Below, one piece after another: positions 9,501 through 18,117 of a stretch of 64,000 nt of DNA. The position numbers and the translations under genes are program-made. Source of the stretch: Mesorhizobium sp. B2-4-3 (GTDB taxonomy: Bacteria; Pseudomonadota; Alphaproteobacteria; Rhizobiales; Rhizobiaceae); the NCBI RefSeq assembly GCF_006442815.1, contig NZ_VFVL01000012.1, forward strand, positions 62,001-126,000, in the 5' to 3' direction. The first letter of the stretch is position 1. Every line of letters starts with the position of its first letter. The notes under the pieces are model-generated. The model ran no database searches, was not told where the DNA came from, and worked only from the letters and a program-made list of their open reading frames with translations.

Positions 9501-9709
9501 GTGTCGCGGTGGTCGGCGGCCTGCTCGCCTCGCAGGCGCTGACGCTGTTCGTGACGCCGGTGATCTATGTCTATTTCGAGAATTTCTCGGGCTGGCTGCT
9601 CGGCTTCTCCTCGAAGAAGAGCCGGCCGGCGCTGCATGTGGTGGAAAGCGGCGAGCAGCGCTCGCTGTTCGATGGCGAACCCGAGCCGCAGAAGACGGCA
9701 GCCGAGTAG
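6557..9709 (+). CDS. RND family multidrug efflux permease (HAE1 type)
   Basis: This 1,050-residue proton-driven inner-membrane pump has the standard length and layout: a transmembrane helix near residues 10-30, a large periplasmic porter domain, helices 2-6 (about 335-500), a second periplasmic domain and helices 8-12 (about 850-1020). The conserved helix-4 segment with adjacent aspartates (GLVVDDAIVMLEN, near residue 400) carries the proton-relay residues. The second half has the matching GIVKKNGIMMVD segment. It is coupled to the adaptor gene by an ATGA overlap. Likely substrates are lipophilic toxicants or signal molecules, but this is an inference from the family. Confidence 0.95.
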   Translation: MISEFCIRKPVATLLMSFALILGGIFAYKFLPVAALPSAEFPVVNVSASLPGASPETMATSVATPLIKQFATIAGIDSISTTNSLGQTSIAIQFVLNRDIDAAAADVQAAIARTQKSLPPEMTAPPSYRKVNPADAPILLMSLVSDTVPLTDLDAFAENVISPSLSTIDGVAQVSIFGQQKYAVRIQIDPTALAARGISIDQLQAAITSANSNTPLGVLQNNKQQLTITANTQLDNAAGFSNLIIATKNGHPVRLGEVTRVVDSVETTTTASWYDGTRAIILAVQRQPDANTVEVVDKVKAMLPSFQEQMPAAAQIKLLNDRSTSIRQAVDDVQFTLLLTIALVVLVIFVFLRRVTATIIPAVAVPISLIATLGAMFLFGFSIDNISLMGLTLAVGLVVDDAIVMLENIFRHMEEDGLPAFDAALKGSREIGFTIISISISLVAVFIPVLLMGGVIGRIFNEFAVVVTVAILASMFVSLTLTPMLCSRLLSVTKADREKHAPGHKPDLITRGYDRILSFCLRNTFLVFLVFVATAAASVWLIQVSPKGFFPQEDISQISVSTLARQDISFDAMVKLQGQVADVFSHSPYVTHVAWSVGGSQSALNQGRLYVQLKDKSQRPDIEKVQSDLRRQLSNVAGIEAYMQPVQNLRLGSRSSASAYQLVVQSLDTGQADIWAQKLDDAMVADHAHFTDVTSDLQNNALQASLVIDRDKAAQLGIDTDTLRTALYGGFGTDQVSTIFGSADSYEVITELDPKIEWSPERMLAIQMRTASGSLVPLGAFAHVDRTAGALTVNQLGQLPAVTISYNLPQGVSLGDTVTRIDQLKEQIGMPKEISTSFAGTAKTFQDSLANQGLLIGGAILTIYIVLGMLYESFIHPLTILTGLPSAVLGAVVALRFAGMDLSVIAVIGILMLIGIVKKNGIMMVDVALELRRQGMSARESIHKACLMRFRPIMMTTLAALMGTFPIALGTGASAELRQPLGVAVVGGLLASQALTLFVTPVIYVYFENFSGWLLGFSSKKSRPALHVVESGEQRSLFDGEPEPQKTAAE

Positions 9710-9773
9710 ATCGCTCCGACTGGCCCAAGCCGTGGCGCTTGCGGCCGGCTGTAGCCAATCCTAGTCTGTGGCC

Positions 9774-10379
9774 ATGTCCCATGATCATGACCACGACAAC
9801 GAGCTCGATCCGTTCGCGGCGCGCGTGCGCGCGCTGGAGACGATCCTGACGCAAAAGGGCCTGATCGACCCCGCGGCCATCGACGTCATCGTCGACACCT
9901 ATGAGACGAAGATCGGGCCGCGCAACGGCGCCAGGGTGGTGGCGAAGGCCTGGAACGATCCGGCCTATGCCGACTGGCTGAAGCGCGACGCGACCGCGGC
10001 GATCGAATCGCTCTCCTATACCGGCCGCCAGGGCGAGCATATGCAGGCGGTGTTCAACAGCGAGGAGACGCACAACCTCGTCGTCTGCACGCTCTGCTCC
10101 TGCTATCCGTGGTCGGTGCTCGGCCTGCCGCCGGTCTGGTACAAGGCGCCGCCCTACCGCTCGCGGGCGGTGATCGATCCGCGCGGCGTGCTGGAGGAGT
10201 TCGGGCTGACGCTGCCGGCGGAGAAGAAGATCCGCGTCTGGGATTCGACGGCCGAGCTTCGCTACCTGGTAGTGCCGATGCGACCCAAGGGAACCGAGGG
10301 CTGGAGCGAGGAGCAGCTCGCAGGGCTGGTCAGCCGCGACGCGATGATCGGCACGGCGATCGCGAAGGAACCGGCATGA
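9774..10379 (+). CDS. nthA: Nitrile hydratase alpha subunit, cobalt type
   Basis: Nitrile hydratase converts nitriles to amides. The alpha subunit holds the metal in a claw of three cysteines, visible here as VCTLCSCY at about residues 103-110. Thr in the second position of the motif (CTLCSC rather than CSLCSC) marks the cobalt-type enzyme. The flanking [12 protein letters not shown] and [12 protein letters not shown] segments are typical. The His/Asp-rich start (MSHDHDHDN) is common in this family. The ATG at 9774 is preferred over a GTG six bases earlier. The gene is followed without a gap by the beta subunit and an activator. Thiocyanate hydrolase shares the metal motif, but its gene organisation differs. 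No amidase gene is nearby. Confidence 0.92.
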   Translation: MSHDHDHDNELDPFAARVRALETILTQKGLIDPAAIDVIVDTYETKIGPRNGARVVAKAWNDPAYADWLKRDATAAIESLSYTGRQGEHMQAVFNSEETHNLVVCTLCSCYPWSVLGLPPVWYKAPPYRSRAVIDPRGVLEEFGLTLPAEKKIRVWDSTAELRYLVVPMRPKGTEGWSEEQLAGLVSRDAMIGTAIAKEPA

Positions 10380-11035
10380 ACGGACCGCAGGATCTCGGCG
10401 GGCAGATGGGTTTCGGGCCGGTCGCGCCCGAGAAGGACGAGCCCTATTTCCATGCGGCATGGGAGCGGCGGGCGTTGGGCGTGACGCTCACCGCCGGGTC
10501 CATGGGCGCCTGGAACATCGACGAAAGCCGGCATGCGCGGGAATCGCTGCATCCAGCGGATTATTATTCGTCGAGCTACTACCAGATCTGGATCAAGGCG
10601 CTGGAAACGCTCCTGAAACGCCACGGCTTCGTCACCGAGCGCGACCTTGCCGCCGGCAAGGCCGTCGATCGCGCCGCGACACCGAAGAGAGTGCTGAAGG
10701 CGGCGGATGTGCCGGCAGTGCTTGCCAAGGGCGGGCCATGCGACCGGCCCGTCGCCACGCCGGCGCGTTTCCGGGCGGGCGATCGGGTGTGCACGAAGAA
10801 TTTCAACCCGACCGGCCATACGCGCCTGCCACGCTACGCGCGCGGCAAGAGCGGGACGATCGAGGCGGTGCGCGACGGCTTCGTCTTCCCCGACAGCAAT
10901 GCGCATGGCAGGGGCGAGAACCCGCAATGGGTCTACACCGTGGTGTTCGACGGGGCCGAAATCTGGGGCGAGGGCGCCGATCCGACGCTCAGCGTCTCGA
11001 TCGACGCCTGGGAGAGCTATCTTGAGCCGGCATGA
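10376..11035 (+). CDS. nthB: Nitrile hydratase beta subunit
   Basis: The frame opens with [16 protein letters not shown], the hallmark beta-subunit start, and its ATG overlaps the alpha stop (ATGA). The protein has 219 residues. Its N-terminal helical part includes [13 protein letters not shown], and its C-terminal SH3-like barrel (about residues 125-219) includes [23 protein letters not shown] and the WVYTVVFDG strand. The beta subunit packs against alpha and contributes arginines that bond the oxidised cysteines of the metal claw. Confidence 0.93.
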   Translation: MNGPQDLGGQMGFGPVAPEKDEPYFHAAWERRALGVTLTAGSMGAWNIDESRHARESLHPADYYSSSYYQIWIKALETLLKRHGFVTERDLAAGKAVDRAATPKRVLKAADVPAVLAKGGPCDRPVATPARFRAGDRVCTKNFNPTGHTRLPRYARGKSGTIEAVRDGFVFPDSNAHGRGENPQWVYTVVFDGAEIWGEGADPTLSVSIDAWESYLEPA

Positions 11036-11372
11036 CGATGCGTTGCCGGCGGATTTCGACGAGCCGGTCTTTGCCGAGCCATGGGAGGCCGAAGCCTTCG
11101 CCCTGACGGTTGCGCTGCACGATAAAGGCCTGTTTTCGTGGAGCGAATGGGCGGAGGCCCTGTCCGCCGAGGTGAAGCAGCCAGGCGCGGCAACGGACGG
11201 TCACGATTATTACGAGCATTGGCTGGCGGCGCTGGAGAAGCTTTTGTCGAGGAAGGGTGTTGCTCGCAAGGGCGAGGTGGACAAGCTCGCCGCCGCCTGG
11301 GAACGCGCCGCGCATGCGACGCCACATGGCAAGCCGATCCTGCTGGAGAATGATCCGGGCGCAGGCCGATAG
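11022..11372 (+). CDS. Nitrile hydratase accessory protein (P14K-type cobalt activator)
   Basis: This 116-residue protein resembles the N-terminal half of the beta subunit (FAEPWEAEAFALTVALHDKG, then FSWSEWAEALSAEV, then YYEHWLAALEKLL), as expected for the activators that deliver cobalt by subunit swapping. The likely start is the TTG at 11022, which overlaps the end of nthB by 14 bases. No better start exists in frame before the conserved region. The position directly after alpha and beta is the standard arrangement for cobalt-type enzymes. Confidence 0.82.
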   Translation: MSRHDDALPADFDEPVFAEPWEAEAFALTVALHDKGLFSWSEWAEALSAEVKQPGAATDGHDYYEHWLAALEKLLSRKGVARKGEVDKLAAAWERAAHATPHGKPILLENDPGAGR

Positions 11373-11507
11373 ATCGTCTTTGTTCTCTTTACGTTCCGAT
11401 TTGCGGCTGATAGCCTGAGTTGTCGGAGGCGCTAGCGATTGCTGCCGACAACGGTCTGTATGGCGGCCAATCTTGTCTTTCGCTTGCGAATCCGGTCTGT
11501 CCAACTG

Positions 11508-12635
11508 ATGGAATTTTCTCCCCAACAGGATGAGGCTCTGAAAGCGGTCGGTCGCTGGCTCAAAGAGGGCCGGCCGCAGGTGTTTCGGCTGTTCGGCTAT
11601 GCCGGCACCGGCAAGACGACGCTGGCGCGCTATTTCGCCGAGCATGTCGACGGCCAGGTGCAGTTCGCCGCCTTCACCGGCAAGGCGGCGCAGGTGCTGC
11701 GCTCGAAGGGGGCGACCAACGCCCGCACCATCCATTCGCTGATCTATAGGCCCAAGGGTGAGGAATCGGTCGAGGACGAGGTGACCGGCAAGACATCGAT
11801 GTCGCCGACCTTTTCGCTCAACCGGCAAAGCCCGATTTCGCGCGCCAAGCTCGTCGTCATCGACGAATGCTCGATGGTCGACGAACAGCTCGGCCGCGAC
11901 CTGCAGAGCTTCGGCACACCGATCCTGGTGCTCGGCGACCCGGCGCAGCTGCCGCCGATCTCGGGCGGCGGCTTCTTCACCGAGCACGAACCTGATGTGC
12001 TGTTGACGGAGATCCATCGCCAGGCGCGCGACAATCCGATCATCCGGCTGGCGCTCGACGTGCGCGAAGGCCGCGAATTCATGCATGGGGACTATGGCAC
12101 GGCGCAGGTGATCGGCAGGGAAGCAGTCAACCAGGAACTGGTGCTCAAGGCCGACCAGGTGCTGGTCGGCACCAACCGCACGCGCCGTCGCTACAATCAA
12201 AGGCTGCGCGAGCTCAAAGGGTTCAACGCCGACTTTCCGCAGGCCGGCGACAAGCTGGTCTGCCTGCGCAACGACCCGGCCAAGGGGCTGCTCAACGGCT
12301 CGCTTTGGAAGGTGATGACCTCGTCGCGTGAGACGGTGAAGCCCGGCATCAACCTTCTGGTCTCGCCGGAAGAGGACGATCCCGACCGCGGCGTCGCCAA
12401 GATCAAGCTGCTCAAGGCGGCGTTCGAGGACCCGGATGCCGAAATTCCCTGGCAGCAGAAGAAGCGCTTCGACGATTTCGATTACGGCTATGCGCTGACG
12501 GTGCACAAGGCGCAGGGCTCGCAGTGGAACGACGTCGTGCTGTTCGACGAGAGCTGGGCCTTCAAGGAGACCCGGCAGCGCTGGCTCTATACCGCCATTA
12601 CCCGTGCCGCCGAGCGGCTGACCGTGGTGCGCTAG
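11508..12635 (+). CDS. RecD-like/UvrD-type ATP-dependent DNA helicase
   Basis: This 375-residue superfamily 1 helicase has motif I GYAGTGKTTLA (about residue 31), motif II VVIDECSMVDE (about 120), motif III LVLGDPAQLPP and a C-terminal UvrD-like portion with the VHKAQGSQWNDVVLF and YTAITRAAERL motifs. It is much shorter than RecD of RecBCD and lacks the N-terminal extension of RecD2. It resembles the compact Dda-like 'ATP-dependent RecD-like DNA helicase' class. The ATG at 11508 is preferred because homology begins at FSPQQDEAL. Its TAG stop is the first codon of a long palindrome. Confidence 0.88.
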   Translation: MEFSPQQDEALKAVGRWLKEGRPQVFRLFGYAGTGKTTLARYFAEHVDGQVQFAAFTGKAAQVLRSKGATNARTIHSLIYRPKGEESVEDEVTGKTSMSPTFSLNRQSPISRAKLVVIDECSMVDEQLGRDLQSFGTPILVLGDPAQLPPISGGGFFTEHEPDVLLTEIHRQARDNPIIRLALDVREGREFMHGDYGTAQVIGREAVNQELVLKADQVLVGTNRTRRRYNQRLRELKGFNADFPQAGDKLVCLRNDPAKGLLNGSLWKVMTSSRETVKPGINLLVSPEEDDPDRGVAKIKLLKAAFEDPDAEIPWQQKKRFDDFDYGYALTVHKAQGSQWNDVVLFDESWAFKETRQRWLYTAITRAAERLTVVR

Positions 12636-12776
12636 GGATGTTGATATTCAGGTGATGCCGGCCTGCAAATGGCGGCTTCCTGCGCTTCCGGTGCTCACGT
12701 ACTTTAAGTACGCTCCGCTCCGGTTCTCGGAAACCACCCTTTTCGACTCGGCCTGACCTGAATCTCAACATCCCTA
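12633..12776. repeat. Palindromic intergenic repeat, copy 1, between convergent genes
   Basis: The outer ends TAGGGATGTTGA (12633-12644) and TCAACATCCCTA (12765-12776) are exact inverted copies, and the stem continues inward. Both convergent neighbours use the outermost TAG of the palindrome as their stop codon. The core (CTGCGCTTCCGGTGCTCACG, then an AT-rich dyad, then CGCTCCGCTCCGGTTCTCG) recurs at 25449-25564. It probably acts as a two-way transcription terminator. Confidence 0.85.
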
Positions 12777-13172
12777 CTCCGTTGGTCTTGCACCAAGCCA
12801 TTGCCAGGCGGCTTCCTCATCGTCGACGTCGAAGCGCCTGAATTCGAAAGGCAGCGTCTTGGGGAAGAGGCCGGTGACGAGAGAAGCCCAACCCGGCTCG
12901 CCGATGGCCGCGCAGCGCACGACATGTTGCAATGCGTCGGCGACGCCCTGCTTGAGCGTATCTTGCTTGATATTGGCCCAGTCGACGCTTTCCTCGTCGG
13001 TCAGCCTGACCAGCACGTCGATCCTGGGATGCAGCGCGTAGGCGGCCTCCAGCAGGCCGAACAGGTTTTCCGCATCGGCCGGCGAGACATCGCCGACGAC
13101 GTCGATGGCGAAAAGCGCGTCGCGGTTGGTTTCGATGCGGCGGATCGCCGGCACGGCTTCGAGGAAATTCAC
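12774..13172 (-). CDS. SpoIIAA/STAS-like protein
   Basis: This cytoplasmic protein of 132 residues has a pattern (AIDVVGDVSPADAENLFGLL, then HPRIDVLVRLTD, then FRRFDVDDEEAAWQWL) that matches the SpoIIAA-like family of STAS-related proteins. The function of that family is poorly known. The GTG at 13172 is preferred because AAGGA sits seven bases upstream, while a TTG six bases earlier lies almost on the ribosome site. Its stop codon lies in the palindromic repeat shared with the helicase gene. Confidence 0.7.
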   Translation of the reverse strand: MNFLEAVPAIRRIETNRDALFAIDVVGDVSPADAENLFGLLEAAYALHPRIDVLVRLTDEESVDWANIKQDTLKQGVADALQHVVRCAAIGEPGWASLVTGLFPKTLPFEFRRFDVDDEEAAWQWLGARPTE

Positions 13173-13281
13173 TGGCAAATCCTTATGTTAGCCTCCATCT
13201 ATCCCCTGGAACACGCGAAACCCTCTATCTGTTCCCGTCAAAGGCGGTATAGATGCCCGCCGATCCACTGGACCCCAGTTC

Positions 13282-14022
13282 ATGCCCGCCAAGCTTTCGG
13301 TTAATCTCAACGCCGTCGCCATGCTGCGCAACCGTCGCGACCTGCCATGGCCAAGCGTCACCGGACTTGGCCGCATCGCCCTTGCCGCCGGCGCGCATGG
13401 GCTGACGGTGCATCCGAGGCCCGACGAGCGGCACACCAGGCATTCCGACCTGCCGGAGATCAGGGCGCTGATCGACGACGAATTTCCCAACGCGGAATTC
13501 AACATCGAGGGCTATCCGACCGAGGATTTCCTGGCGCTTGTCGAGAAGCATCAGCCCGAGCAGGTGACGCTGGTGCCGGACGATCCGGCGCAGGCGACTT
13601 CGGACCATGGCTGGAACTTCGCCGCCCAGGCGGCGTTCCTGACACCGATCGTCAAGCGGCTGAAGAAAGGCGGGTTCCGCGTGTCGCTGTTTTCCGACGC
13701 CGATCCGGATGGTGTGAACGCGGCTCGCGATACCGGCGCCGACCGCATCGAGCTCTATACCGGCCCCTATGGCGGCTTCCATTCCGATTCTGCAAAGGCG
13801 GCGAAAGAACTGGAAAGACTGGGAAAAACCGCGGATGCGGCATTCGCGGCCGGGCTCGGTGTCAATGCCGGCCACGATCTGACCGTGAAGAACCTGCCGC
13901 CATTGGCCAAGCGTATCCCGGCATTGGCCGAAGTATCCATCGGACATGGGTTGACAGCGGATGCGCTGGAGTATGGCATGGCAGGCACGGTCGGACGGTT
14001 CTTGAAGGCCTGTGGATGGTAG
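13282..14022 (+). CDS. pdxJ: Pyridoxine 5'-phosphate synthase
   Basis: PdxJ condenses 1-deoxyxylulose 5-phosphate with 3-amino-2-oxopropyl phosphate to form pyridoxine 5'-phosphate, the last ring-forming step of DXP-dependent vitamin B6 synthesis. The 246-residue TIM-barrel protein begins [16 protein letters not shown] and contains [35 protein letters not shown] and GVNAGHDL, all family landmarks. The length is typical. Confidence 0.97.
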   Translation: MPAKLSVNLNAVAMLRNRRDLPWPSVTGLGRIALAAGAHGLTVHPRPDERHTRHSDLPEIRALIDDEFPNAEFNIEGYPTEDFLALVEKHQPEQVTLVPDDPAQATSDHGWNFAAQAAFLTPIVKRLKKGGFRVSLFSDADPDGVNAARDTGADRIELYTGPYGGFHSDSAKAAKELERLGKTADAAFAAGLGVNAGHDLTVKNLPPLAKRIPALAEVSIGHGLTADALEYGMAGTVGRFLKACGW

Positions 14023-14108
14023 GGCGCCTTGCGTAACTCCGGCAGTTTCGGTGCGTCCCGCGCGTCGCGGCGACCTCGAAGCGTGGCGAATCTGATGAAA
14101 TGGGGTTC

Positions 14109-16022
14109 ATGGTGCTAGCCAACGCCAGCGGGACAGAATCCCTCGAACGCTCGGGCCATGCCGAAACCGAGCGGCAGCACAGCACCAAGGTCCTCATGCT
14201 TGGCGCGCTGGGCGTCGTCTACGGCGATATCGGCACGAGCCCGATCTACGCCTTCCGCGAGGCGCTGCATGCTTCGTCCAACTCGGTCGCCCGCCATGAC
14301 GTGCTGGGCGTGCTTTCGCTCATCGTCTGGGCGCTCACCATCATCGTCACGATCAAATATGTCGCCTTCGTGCTCAGGGCCGACAACAAGGGCGAAGGCG
14401 GCACGCTGTCGCTGATGTCGCTGGCGCGCAGCGCCTACCCGCCAGGTTCCAAGCTCATCCTAGTGATCGGCCTTTGCGGAGCGGCGCTGTTCTTCGGCGA
14501 TTCGATCATCACGCCGGCGATCTCGGTGCTTTCGGCGGTCGAAGGCCTGAAAGTCGTCACCCCGGCGCTCGATGCCTATGTGGTCCCGATCACGCTGGTC
14601 ATCCTGGCCGTGCTTTTTGCCGTGCAACGCTTCGGCACGGGCAAGGTGGCGGCGGTGTTCGGACCGGTGACGGCGACATGGTTCGTGGCGATCGGCGCGG
14701 CCGGCGTCTATCATATCGTCGACGACCCGTCCGTCTTCCTGGCGATCAATCCCTATTACGCGATCTATTATCTGGCCACCACGCCGACAGGCGCCTTCGT
14801 CACCGTGGGCGCCGTGTTCCTGGCGGTCACCGGCGCCGAGGCGCTCTATGTCGACCTCGGCCATTTCGGCCGCAAGCCGATCGTGATGGCCTGGTTCGCA
14901 ATCGTTTTCCCGTGCCTGCTCTTGAACTATTTCGGGCAGGGCGCTTTCGTGCTGTCGCATGGCGGCAAGCCGACCAACCCGTTCTTCCAGATGCTGCCCG
15001 AATGGGCGCTGATGCCGATGGTGGGCCTGGCGACCGCGGCCACCGTCATCGCCAGCCAGGCCGTCATTTCCGGCGCCTTCTCGCTGACAAGGCAGGCGGT
15101 GCAGCTCAACCTTCTGCCCCGTATCGAAGTGCAGCATACCTCCGAGATGCAGAGCGGCCAGATCTATATGCCGAGGGTCAACCTGCTGGTCGCGCTCGGC
15201 GTGATGCTTCTGGTCGTCGGCTTCGGCAGCTCGAGCGCGCTCGCCTCGGCCTATGGCATCTCGGTGACCGGCGAGATGCTGATGACGACGATCCTCCTGT
15301 TCGTGGTGATGCGCTGGCTCTGGAAATGGCAGGTTGCGGCCGCACTGGCGCTGGCATTGCTGTTCGGCGTCATCGATCTCGGCTTCTTCTCGGCCAACGT
15401 CGTCAAGGTCGTCGAGGGCGGCTGGGTGTCGATCACCGTCGCCTGCCTCATGGGCCTGATCATGTGGACCTGGATCCGCGGAACCCGCTACCTTTTCGAC
15501 AAGACGCGCCGCAACGAGATCCCGCTCGATTTCCTGGCGGCGAATCTTCTCAAGAAGAAGCCGCAACTGGTGTCGGGCACCGCGGTGTTCCTGACCAGCG
15601 ATCCGCTGAGCGCCCCGACCGCGCTGATGCACAGCCTGAAGCACTACAAGGTGCTGCACGAAAAGAACGTCATCCTGTCGGTGGTGACGGCGCCGCAGCC
15701 GGTGGTGCCCGACAGCGAGCGCGTGAAGCTGGAGACGGTCAACGAGCTGTTCATGCGGGTGACGCTGACCTTCGGCTACATGGAGCAGCCGAACATCCCG
15801 CGCGCGCTGGCCATCTGCCGCAAGCAGGGCTGGAAGTTCGACATCATGACGACGTCGTTCTTCCTGTCGCGGCGCTCGCTGAAAGCCTCGCCCAATTCCG
15901 GCATGCCGGTCTGGCAGGACCGGCTGTTCATCGGCCTTGCGCGGACGGCCGCGGATGCAACGGAGTATTTCCAGATTCCCACCGGACGCGTGGTCGAGAT
16001 CGGCACGCAGGTCGCTATCTGA
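14109..16022 (+). CDS. kup: Kup-type potassium uptake transporter, copy 1
   Basis: Kup is a proton-coupled K+ importer of the inner membrane. The 637-residue product begins its membrane domain at about residue 30 ([20 protein letters not shown], the family signature). It has about twelve hydrophobic helices and a soluble C-terminal domain of about 180 residues. The ATG at 14109 is chosen because MVLAN aligns with MALAN of the second copy; an ATG nine bases upstream is possible. A second kup follows in the same direction 105 bases downstream. Confidence 0.95.
   Translation: MVLANASGTESLERSGHAETERQHSTKVLMLGALGVVYGDIGTSPIYAFREALHASSNSVARHDVLGVLSLIVWALTIIVTIKYVAFVLRADNKGEGGTLSLMSLARSAYPPGSKLILVIGLCGAALFFGDSIITPAISVLSAVEGLKVVTPALDAYVVPITLVILAVLFAVQRFGTGKVAAVFGPVTATWFVAIGAAGVYHIVDDPSVFLAINPYYAIYYLATTPTGAFVTVGAVFLAVTGAEALYVDLGHFGRKPIVMAWFAIVFPCLLLNYFGQGAFVLSHGGKPTNPFFQMLPEWALMPMVGLATAATVIASQAVISGAFSLTRQAVQLNLLPRIEVQHTSEMQSGQIYMPRVNLLVALGVMLLVVGFGSSSALASAYGISVTGEMLMTTILLFVVMRWLWKWQVAAALALALLFGVIDLGFFSANVVKVVEGGWVSITVACLMGLIMWTWIRGTRYLFDKTRRNEIPLDFLAANLLKKKPQLVSGTAVFLTSDPLSAPTALMHSLKHYKVLHEKNVILSVVTAPQPVVPDSERVKLETVNELFMRVTLTFGYMEQPNIPRALAICRKQGWKFDIMTTSFFLSRRSLKASPNSGMPVWQDRLFIGLARTAADATEYFQIPTGRVVEIGTQVAI
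15495..16022 (+). repeat. 3' segment of kup copy 1, nearly identical to kup copy 2
   Basis: These 528 bases align without gaps to 17517-18044. I count roughly 20 mismatches by eye, clustered at the two ends, with a central block of over 200 bases (from about 15648) that appears identical. The preceding membrane-domain parts of the two genes are clearly more divergent. Confidence 0.85.
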
Positions 16023-16127
16023 TGAGGTGAAGCCGTGCGTCGGCGGCATGGGAGCCCTCACGCAAGGGCACTTGATATTGCACTGCAGCAAGCGTAGAGC
16101 ACCGCGCGTTTTATCGGAGTGTCGTCC

Positions 16128-18044
16128 ATGGCCCTTGCCAATGGTGCTGAGGCAGAACCCGTCGACCAATCGAGCCATCCAGAGATTGAACAGCACAGCA
16201 CCAAGGTGTTGATGCTGGGCGCACTCGGCGTCGTCTATGGCGATATCGGCACGAGCCCCATCTACGCGTTTCGCGAGGCGCTGCACGCCTCGTCGGGCGG
16301 CGACGTGGCCAACCGCGCCGACATTCTCGGCGTGCTGTCGCTGATCATCTGGTCGCTCACCATCACGGTCACGGTGAAATACATCATGTTCGTGCTGCGC
16401 GCCGACAACCGCGGCGAGGGCGGCGTGCTGTCGCTGATGGCGCTGGCGCGCGGTACTTTCCCGGCGCGCTCGGCGATCGTGCTCGGCATCGGCATCGTCG
16501 GCGCGTCGCTGTTCTTCGGCGATGCCGTCATCACGCCGGCCATCTCGGTGCTGTCGGCGGTCGAGGGCATGAACGTCGTCACCCCCGCCTTCCAACCCTA
16601 TGTGGTGCCGCTGACATTGCTCATTCTCGCCGCCGTGTTTGCCGTGCAGCGTTTCGGCACGGGCGGTGTGGGCCTGGTGTTCGGGCCGGTCACCGCCATA
16701 TGGTTCCTTGCCATCGGCGTTTCCGGGCTGAAGCACATCATCTCGGACCCGGAAATCCTCTGGGCCATAAGCCCGCATTACATCGTGGCCTTCTTCATCA
16801 ATTCGCCCGACGTGTCTTTCGTCACGGTCGGCGCCGTCTTCCTGGCCGTCACCGGCGCCGAGGCGCTCTATGCCGACCTCGGCCATTTCGGCCGCAAACC
16901 GATCGTGCTGGCCTGGCTTGCGATTGTGTTTCCCTGCCTGCTTTTGAACTATGCCGGGCAGGGCGCCTATGTGCTTGCCAAGGGGGGCACGGTCGGCCAC
17001 CCGTTTTTCGAGATGAACGAGGGCTGGGCGCTCATCCCCATGGTGGTCCTTGCGACCGCGGCGACCGTGATTGCCAGCCAGGCTGTCATCTCCGGCGCCT
17101 ATTCGCTGACCAGACAGGCGGTGCAGCTCAACATGCTGCCGCGGCTCGAAATCCTGCATACGTCGGAGAAGCAGTCCGGTCAGGTTTATATGCCGCGCGT
17201 CAACATGCTCTTGGCGCTGGTGGTGATGCTGCTGGTGGTTGGCTTCGGCGAATCCAGCAGGCTCGCCTCGGCCTACGGCATTTCCGTCACCGGCAACATG
17301 CTGGTGACGACGACGCTGCTGTTCATCGTCATGACGCGCATCTGGAAATGGAACATCTGGCCGGCGATCGGCCTGACGGCGGTGTTCGCGCTGATCGATA
17401 TCGGCTTCTTCGCCTCCAACATCGTCAAGGTGTTCGAGGGCGGCTGGGCGTCTCTCGCGGTCGCCTTCGCCATCATCCTTGGCATGTGGACCTGGGTGCG
17501 CGGCAGCCGCTATTTGTTCGACAAGACCCGCCGCAACGAGATCCCGCTCGATTTCCTGGCGGGGAACCTTCTGAAGAAGAAACCGCAACTGGTGTCGGGC
17601 ACCGCGGTGTTCCTGACCAGCGATCCGCTGAGCGCCCCGACCGCGCTGATGCACAGCCTCAAGCATTACAAGGTGCTGCACGAAAAGAACGTCATCCTGT
17701 CGGTGGTGACGGCGCCGCAGCCGGTGGTGCCCGACAGCGAGCGCGTGAAGCTGGAGACGGTCAACGAGCTGTTCATGCGGGTGACGCTGACCTTCGGCTA
17801 CATGGAGCAGCCGAACATCCCGCGCGCGCTGGCCATCTGCCGCAAGCAGGGCTGGAAGTTCGACATCATGACGACGTCGTTCTTCCTGTCGCGCCGCTCG
17901 CTGAAAGCCTCGCCCAATTCCGGCATGCCGATCTGGCAGGACCGGCTGTTCATCGGCCTGGCGAAAACGGCGGCGGACGCGACGGAGTATTTCCAGATTC
18001 CCACCGGGCGCGTGGTGGAGATTGGCACGCAGGTCGCTATCTGA
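16128..18044 (+). CDS. kup: Kup-type potassium uptake transporter, copy 2
   Basis: This is a 638-residue paralogue of the preceding gene with the same signature ([20 protein letters not shown]) and architecture. The ATG at 16128 has a GGAG ribosome site eight bases upstream; a GTG at 16119 lies too close to it. The membrane domain differs at many positions from copy 1 (for example NISLAxx helices and loop sequences), while the C-terminal domain is almost identical. That suggests different transport or regulatory properties with a common cytoplasmic domain. Confidence 0.95.
   Translation: MALANGAEAEPVDQSSHPEIEQHSTKVLMLGALGVVYGDIGTSPIYAFREALHASSGGDVANRADILGVLSLIIWSLTITVTVKYIMFVLRADNRGEGGVLSLMALARGTFPARSAIVLGIGIVGASLFFGDAVITPAISVLSAVEGMNVVTPAFQPYVVPLTLLILAAVFAVQRFGTGGVGLVFGPVTAIWFLAIGVSGLKHIISDPEILWAISPHYIVAFFINSPDVSFVTVGAVFLAVTGAEALYADLGHFGRKPIVLAWLAIVFPCLLLNYAGQGAYVLAKGGTVGHPFFEMNEGWALIPMVVLATAATVIASQAVISGAYSLTRQAVQLNMLPRLEILHTSEKQSGQVYMPRVNMLLALVVMLLVVGFGESSRLASAYGISVTGNMLVTTTLLFIVMTRIWKWNIWPAIGLTAVFALIDIGFFASNIVKVFEGGWASLAVAFAIILGMWTWVRGSRYLFDKTRRNEIPLDFLAGNLLKKKPQLVSGTAVFLTSDPLSAPTALMHSLKHYKVLHEKNVILSVVTAPQPVVPDSERVKLETVNELFMRVTLTFGYMEQPNIPRALAICRKQGWKFDIMTTSFFLSRRSLKASPNSGMPIWQDRLFIGLAKTAADATEYFQIPTGRVVEIGTQVAI
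17517..18044 (+). repeat. 3' segment of kup copy 2, nearly identical to kup copy 1
   Basis: This is the partner of 15495-16022. See that entry for the alignment. Confidence 0.85.
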
Positions 18045-18117
18045 CAGACTGCGCCGCATAGGCTGACGTCCCGCAATTGCGGATGGAAGACGCAGTTGAT
18101 TTCGAAAGAGGCGGGGC

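Noticed and set aside
9774..11035. Nitrile hydratase genes considered as thiocyanate hydrolase
   Set aside because: Thiocyanate hydrolase has its beta and alpha subunits split from the beta-like gene in a different order. Here a full-length beta subunit and a P14K-type activator follow the alpha subunit.
14109..18044. Tandem kup genes considered an assembly artefact
   Set aside because: The first two thirds differ clearly between copies, so they are real paralogues.
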